A DNA stretch of 64,000 nt from the NCBI RefSeq assembly GCF_022829545.1, contig NZ_JAKSYM010000351.1:62001-126000 (forward strand), read 5' to 3'. A program made the position numbers and the translations under genes. The notes beneath the pieces are model-generated. The model saw nothing but the letters and a program-made list of their open reading frames with translations. It did not search any database and was not told the DNA's origin. The stretch is from Methylobacterium sp. J-030. Lineage in GTDB: Bacteria; Pseudomonadota; Alphaproteobacteria; Rhizobiales; Beijerinckiaceae. This document shows positions 59,567 through 64,000 of the stretch, in pieces; positions within the stretch are counted from its first letter, which is position 1, and each line of letters starts with the position of its first letter.

Positions 59567-59695
59567 TTGACGCGGTCCGGTTTCGAGCGGCGGATCAATG
59601 ATAACGGACGTTAACACTCAGCCCAGCCTCAAATGGACGAAGCTGGAGCATGCGCCGCCTTCAACTACAAAAAACCACCCTCGAAAACCGTTAAT

Positions 59696-60355
59696 CTACA
59701 GCGGCCTCTTCCTCGGTGAGGTCGTTACAAGGCTCCGAAAATTGCCATTAAATGCATGTTCATTCCACATCAATTGAAGGTCGTCATAGGAGATTGAGTT
59801 ACGCCCCGGAGCACTTGCATTTGGGTCAACGACATTGATCGCCTGCGTTCTCTCATCAAAGCCGGTAATCACGATAGTATGTCCTTCCGGCATGCTCAAA
59901 TCGATCATGACAGGGTGCCCACGAATGAGCTCGTCCTTCACGATAGCTAAACCCCTACGAAATCCGAAATCGTTGTCTTCAAAAATTTGCTCGTGCCATT
60001 CATACCCTAGGGCGCGCGCGGCTCTTATGATGTCTCTGTAATAGGTAATCGAAAAGTCGTCGAATGGCTTTGAGGAGGAGTATTCGATGCCGCGAGACAT
60101 CGTCTTTAATTTTCTGGGGGAGTGACGGTCGCCATAGAAGGCCATGATCATTGAGGCTGATGTAGGCACGCACAACAAATCTTCTTGACGTAGATATTTC
60201 ACGTCAAGGTCGTTAGTCGTCGAGATTGAAGGCAATTGACCAAGCACATTCGGACTTGCAACCGCCGTCGGCGGTCGATGCCATGCATAGCTCAATGCTA
60301 TGACGCATGCGATCCCTAAGACAAAACTTTGAATTAAGCCCAACATGCCAGTCAA
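59696..60355 (-). CDS. C39-like cysteine peptidase, membrane-anchored (catalytic residues complete)
   Basis: 219 residues. Residues 5-25 form an N-terminal anchor (LGLIQSFVLGIACVIALSYA). The peptidase domain has Gln57 and Cys62 in LRQEDLLCVPTSASMIMAFYG, His159 in PEGHTIVITGFDE and Asp177 in NVVDPN, the papain-type set used by C39-like peptidases. An RKLKTMSRG patch and FDDFSITYYRDIIRAA lie between. The domain would face the periplasm. Base composition is clearly more AT-rich than the genome. It overlaps its paralog upstream by 4 bases, so both are made together. Substrate unknown; no bacteriocin exporter is nearby. Confidence 0.75.
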   Translation of the reverse strand: MTGMLGLIQSFVLGIACVIALSYAWHRPPTAVASPNVLGQLPSISTTNDLDVKYLRQEDLLCVPTSASMIMAFYGDRHSPRKLKTMSRGIEYSSSKPFDDFSITYYRDIIRAARALGYEWHEQIFEDNDFGFRRGLAIVKDELIRGHPVMIDLSMPEGHTIVITGFDERTQAINVVDPNASAPGRNSISYDDLQLMWNEHAFNGNFRSLVTTSPRKRPL

Positions 60356-61020
60356 GAAACATATGGAAGGGGAGCGGTGATGACTAAGCTCCGAAAATTT
60401 CGCTTGAATGCATGCTCGTTCCAGATTGATTGAAGATGAGCATAGTTAATAGTGTATCGACCGGGCGCGGCGATGTTGGGGTCGACCACAAAAATGCACT
60501 GGAGCGTTTCGTCGAAACCGGAGACGACAACTGTGTGTCCCTCTGGTGCGCTGACATCAATCATGAGGGGGCGGCCATGTTCGAGTTCCCGCTTGATGGT
60601 TTCCAAGCCTTTTTGAAAGCCAAACCCATCGTCGGGGAAAGCTTTCTCGTGCCAAACGTAGCCGAGTTCAGCAACAGCTTTCACAATATCGCGGTAGAAC
60701 GTAATTGAAAAATCATCGAACGGCTCTGATTCCACATAAGCTGTGCCGCGAGACATCTTTTTTAACTTTCGCGGTGATTGCTCATCTCCATAGTATCTCA
60801 TGATTATTGCCGCAGACGTGGGCACGCCAAGCAATTTTTCTTGCCGAATAAACCCGATATTTAGATCAATTTTTGTTAGATGCCCTTTTGTTGTTTTTCC
60901 TGTGTCTGCTGTCTGTGCTGAAGATGATTTTGATTGAACCACGAAAATGGATACAAGGAGGGCGGCCAGAATCTGGCGAACCTTCGCTAGAAGCCGGGTA
61001 TTAACGAAATGCACAATCAT
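60352..61020 (-). CDS. C39-like peptidase paralog without the catalytic cysteine
   Basis: 222 residues from ATG 61020, which begins with an anchor (LLAKVRQILAALLVSIFVVQ); a longer frame reaches 61086. It matches its downstream paralog along the full domain, including RQEKLLGVPTSAAIIMRYYG, SPRKLKKMSRGTAY, FDDFSITFYRDIVKA and PEGHTVVVSGFDE. The nucleophile position is Gly65 (codon GGC against TGC in the paralog), while Gln60, His162 and Asp180 are kept. It is therefore predicted to be catalytically inactive. Low GC like its partner. Confidence 0.75.
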   Translation of the reverse strand: MIVHFVNTRLLAKVRQILAALLVSIFVVQSKSSSAQTADTGKTTKGHLTKIDLNIGFIRQEKLLGVPTSAAIIMRYYGDEQSPRKLKKMSRGTAYVESEPFDDFSITFYRDIVKAVAELGYVWHEKAFPDDGFGFQKGLETIKRELEHGRPLMIDVSAPEGHTVVVSGFDETLQCIFVVDPNIAAPGRYTINYAHLQSIWNEHAFKRNFRSLVITAPLPYVS

Positions 61021-61086
61021 AACATCTTGTCTTGAAAGTAAGCGATCTCTGTCCGAAGATCGCATAGATATGAGATTGGCGGTCAT

Positions 61087-61531
61087 TACCCTATGTGACG
61101 TTAAATTTTCATACTCCAGCGGCTGCCATTTTTAACAGCTCATAGTAGGACCCAGAGCTTGTCGTATAGCGGTCTACCCTGACACGACATCCTGCACGCG
61201 CTGTGTAGGTCTGCGTCAGGGATGCCGATGCGCCTGGAGGTTCCGTCCGCAACGGGTCGATAGGAGGCCGTCCGCTTTTCCGGCAGCGCCCCTCCGACTC
61301 GGTCATTCCGCTATCGACCAGACTAGACACCTCGGATCGTGAACACGCGCAGCACGGGACATTCGGCTGTGCGCCAATCCGTACCGTCGATAACGCCGAC
61401 GATCTGCTGGATGGCATCGACGAGCGCAGCGCCGAGAAGCTGGAGTTGATTAGGAAACACTCGGTTTCGGTCCCGAGCCCAGACGGGGAAGCCTCGGCTC
61501 GGGTCGATCGGCCGGCTGCAGTGGCGGGGGC
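61087..61531. other. Intergenic region
   Basis: About 445 bases (plus the 66 bases of alternative start upstream of the peptidase paralog) between the peptidase pair and the convergent-side porin gene, both leftward. GC returns to genome level from about 61190. No convincing gene; open frames here have no motif. Confidence 0.4.
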
Positions 61532-63220
61532 TCAGAACGGGTAGTACCGCAGCGAAGTCAGCCCGGTGACCAAGTGGTTGGAGGGCTGGATGCCCTGCGC
61601 CCCCCGGAACGCGTCGCGCTCGGTGTAGGAGACCTGCGCGCCCGCCACGAGGCGGCCGTAGCCGCCCTTGTAGAGATCGTGCCAGAATCCGCCGGTGATC
61701 TGGCGGATGTCTCGGGTCTCCGCCTGGCAGGTCCCGCTCGCCGCCCCCTCGACGTCGCAGCCGGTCACCACCAGGGTGGGCGAGCCGTACCCGGTGGCGT
61801 TGCGGGCCCCCGCCCGTGCGGCGTGCTCCCAGCCGGCGTAAACGTAGACGTCGGTCCCGGGCTGGACGTGGGCAACCGCGCCGGCCAGCAATTGGAAGGC
61901 CGGGATCGTCGCGACCGAGCCATCGGCTTTCAGGGCGAAGTCCGGTAGCTGCGCCGAGCCGTAGCGGCCGATGCCCTGGCCGACGAGGCCGCTGACCTGG
62001 AGATCGAGACGCTTGTCGATCACCGGCAGAGTCGCGGCGCCGCCGATGCCGTAGCCCACGGCGGTGTCGCTCCGTCCGGGCAGGCGGGTCGCGGTGGTCA
62101 GGTTGGTGGCGCTCAGCCGGTCGTCGAAGAACCGCACTAGTCCCTTGACCTCGTAATGGCCGAAGCCGGGCTCGATGGCGACCTTGCCGATGACGTCGGG
62201 GACGCTGTTATTGGAGTAGGTGGTCGAATTGTTTAGCAGGCCGGCCGCATCGCCGGTGTTGTTGACGTTGACGAGGCCGGGCGCCGCGAACGGGCTCGGC
62301 GGCAGCACGCTCTGGGGCGATTCAACCGACAGGCCGACCCACAGGCCCGGTGCGACGTCCTTGACGACGCGCACCTGCGGGTTGCGGGTCCAGTTGAAGC
62401 CGACGACGTACTGCGCGTCGATGGTCAGCGGGATCTGCTCCTTGAGCGGTATGATCCCCGTCGCGTCGGTCGTGATCAGGCTCCAGGCCTGGCCCGCCAG
62501 GACGTGCCAACCCGAGTCGAGCGCGTCGATGGTGGTGAAGACCTGCCGGACACGCGGCGTGTAGCTGTTGCTCTCACGCGAGTTCGAGGTTGTGCCGGCC
62601 GCCAGGAAATCGATCTCGTAGTAGGCCGAGATCTGGAGCGTCGGATCGACCTTTGCGGTGAACAGGCCGCTCAGGCGGCTCTGCCGGGCGGAGAAGCGGA
62701 ACTCGCTCTCGCGCGACTGCGGGCTATTGCGGAACGGGATGCCGTTGAAATCGGTCGCGACATCCGAGACGACGTTCGGGCTGCGGAAGATGCCGGCGAG
62801 TTCGACGAAACCGCCTGGGGTGAAGCAAATCGCCGAACCCAGCGCGTAGCTGCCGGCGTTGCAGATGAGGTCGTTGGCGAGGATCACCGGCGTGTGCTCG
62901 CTCGCCGATGGCCGGGCGCCCCCGGGGCCGCCAGCCTGGGCAACGCTCTGTTGGCGCTGGGTCCGGGCAGCGAGGCGCGACTGCTCCTGCGACAGCATTC
63001 GCCGCTCGCGGGTCTCCCCGGCCAGCGCGGTGCGCTGGGCGCCGGCCTGCCGGCGCAGGATGGCGAGCTCCTGCTGCATCGCCAGCATCTGGCGCTGCAT
63101 GGCGTCCATGCGGGCGGTCATTTCGGACACGGTCTGAGCGGAGGCCGGATGGGGAACGGCCACCCCAGCGAGGAGCGCTAGACAAAGGATCCGTGGCGTG
63201 GGCCGATGAATCGGGGGCAT
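61532..63220 (-). CDS. Outer-membrane porin with N-terminal coiled coil (DcaP-like)
   Basis: 562 residues. The signal peptide ends in AVPHPASAQ. Residues 30-75 form a coiled coil (MTARMDAMQRQMLAMQQELA, ILRRQ), typical of trimeric DcaP-type porins. From about residue 130 the protein is a strand-rich barrel with SGLFTAKVDPTLQISAYYEIDF, HVLAGQAWSLITTDATG and an ending in SLRYYPF, an aromatic C-terminus as required for outer-membrane insertion. It would pass small anions. It is divergent from the small gene at 63626. Confidence 0.82.
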   Translation of the reverse strand: MPPIHRPTPRILCLALLAGVAVPHPASAQTVSEMTARMDAMQRQMLAMQQELAILRRQAGAQRTALAGETRERRMLSQEQSRLAARTQRQQSVAQAGGPGGARPSASEHTPVILANDLICNAGSYALGSAICFTPGGFVELAGIFRSPNVVSDVATDFNGIPFRNSPQSRESEFRFSARQSRLSGLFTAKVDPTLQISAYYEIDFLAAGTTSNSRESNSYTPRVRQVFTTIDALDSGWHVLAGQAWSLITTDATGIIPLKEQIPLTIDAQYVVGFNWTRNPQVRVVKDVAPGLWVGLSVESPQSVLPPSPFAAPGLVNVNNTGDAAGLLNNSTTYSNNSVPDVIGKVAIEPGFGHYEVKGLVRFFDDRLSATNLTTATRLPGRSDTAVGYGIGGAATLPVIDKRLDLQVSGLVGQGIGRYGSAQLPDFALKADGSVATIPAFQLLAGAVAHVQPGTDVYVYAGWEHAARAGARNATGYGSPTLVVTGCDVEGAASGTCQAETRDIRQITGGFWHDLYKGGYGRLVAGAQVSYTERDAFRGAQGIQPSNHLVTGLTSLRYYPF

Positions 63221-63625
63221 GGCGAACGGTCTCCGATGCGAGGCACGGGACCCGTCGCTTTAATGGGCCACGCCCCGGTCAGATGCGCGTCCGTTCATGA
63301 CGCTGCGTCAACTCAGATTGCCGTCATCCGCAGGAATGGTCGAAAATCGTCGCAAAATACCATTTTGGTGCAGCTCGTGGTAATTCTGGAACGCTTGCCT
63401 GAGACAGAGGGGCGGTACTTAGCGCGGCCGGGTCGGCAATCTCATACCGATCCAAAGAAATGGCGTGCTCCAGCAGTAGCACGCCCTGAGTTCGTCCTCG
63501 TCTCGGACTGCGCGTTGTCCAGGTCTTATGTAAGACTTAGCGCTGCGACAGGGGCTTCCGCGGGCGGCCTCAACGCCATTAGGATGAGAAGCCATCGGTG
63601 TGGCCGTGTCATCCAACTGTCATCC
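63221..63625. other. Divergent intergenic region
   Basis: 405 bases upstream of the porin gene and of the small rightward gene at 63626. Frames crossing it have no recognisable content, and it should hold both promoters. Confidence 0.4.
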
Positions 63626-63943
63626 ATGTTACGTCGCCCTTCGCCTCGAGCATGGATCATTGCGTCGGCGCTGCGAAGCATCGCGACACCGGGAATGAAA
63701 CCGAAGGCTCTTCGGGCGGCCGTCCGGGAGAGATACCCTGATGCAAGCAAGAAAGAGCTTGCTCGCGCGGCATTCTACGCCCTGACGGAAGCCTCATCGG
63801 CAGACCAAGAGACTCATTCGGAGCTTCATAACTTCGCCCTCGCTGAGCGCATGGCTGACGACAAGGCGGTTGAGGTGCACAGGGCTGGCAAGCTCAAGAA
63901 GAAGCGCCCCCGCGATGCCGATGGAAAGTCGCCAATGCAGTAG
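63626..63943 (+). CDS. Small hypothetical helical protein
   Basis: 105 residues from ATG 63626 (MLRRPSPRAWIIASALRSIA); an ATG at 63695 (MKPKALRAAVRERYPDASKK) would give 82. The body is helical with KELARAAFYALTEASSAD and LHNFALAERMADDKAVEV, ending in a Lys/Arg-rich tail (KLKKKRPRDADGK). It could be a small nucleic-acid-binding protein, but no family is recognised. Confidence 0.5.
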   Translation: MLRRPSPRAWIIASALRSIATPGMKPKALRAAVRERYPDASKKELARAAFYALTEASSADQETHSELHNFALAERMADDKAVEVHRAGKLKKKRPRDADGKSPMQ

Positions 63944-64000
63944 GGCATCGGCTCCACCCGCCAAGCCCGCCTGCGACCGTTCTGTTGAGACGGGCAGGCG

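Noticed and set aside
59301..59570. Plus-strand frame of 89 codons in the MFS-peptidase gap
   Set aside because: It is made of the 106-base tandem repeat, read through both units; no homologous pattern or ribosome site.

Overview
The window is a stretch of a high-GC alphaproteobacterial chromosome, most likely from a Methylobacterium-type member of the Hyphomicrobiales (inference). Supporting signs are the very GC-rich third codon positions, a mesaconyl-CoA hydratase of the ethylmalonyl-CoA pathway, MucR/Ros-type regulators, the ergothioneine enzyme EgtD, and many small secreted or hypothetical proteins without wide homologs. All gene calls come from reading translations and motifs by eye; no database search was run.

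Layout. 1-7.3 kb: the end of an aminotransferase, an L-2-keto-3-deoxyarabonate dehydratase, a polar amino acid ABC transporter whose permease has an in-frame stop, an OPT-family transporter and a tandem pair of YdcZ-type membrane proteins. 7.4-17.8 kb: EgtD with an overlapping methyltransferase, membrane proteins (YgjV, VanZ, PAP2), a CDP-diacylglycerol pyrophosphatase, a MucR homolog and several short hypotheticals. 18-27.6 kb: SelO, a complete osmoprotectant ABC transporter (binding protein, two permeases, ATPase) and a branched-chain amino acid binding protein. 27.7-28.5 kb: decayed insertion sequences. 28.5-38.4 kb: a chemosensory cluster (cheB, cheR, cheW, chemoreceptor, cheW, cheA, soluble chemoreceptor on the minus strand; STAS protein and cheY divergent). 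39-42.2 kb: a GFA protein, a second MucR homolog, a cupin and small proteins.

42.3-50.9 kb is the most coherent catabolic block: GntR regulator, MFS importer, a TPP-dependent 2-hydroxyacyl-CoA lyase-like enzyme, and a four-gene operon (B12-binding subunit, acyl-CoA ligase, MeaB-type GTPase, mutase large subunit). The large subunit carries the Ile/Asp pair of 2-hydroxyisobutyryl-CoA mutase in place of the methylmalonyl-CoA mutase residues. The block would import and activate 2-hydroxyisobutyrate, then isomerise it to 3-hydroxybutyryl-CoA or, possibly, cleave it to acetone and formyl-CoA. Two matching AT-centred sites lie in its two divergent promoter regions and are candidate GntR operators. 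Next to it are a 3-hydroxyisobutyryl-CoA hydrolase and a catC-yciI-pcaD aromatic-catabolism operon.

54-64 kb holds an outer-membrane protein, two tandem GNAT acetyltransferases, mesaconyl-CoA hydratase, a YggT protein, tRNA-Ala(CGC), an MFS transporter, a lower-GC pair of C39-like cysteine peptidases in which the second copy has lost its catalytic cysteine, and a coiled-coil porin. A family of GC-rich hairpin repeats recurs between genes across the window.
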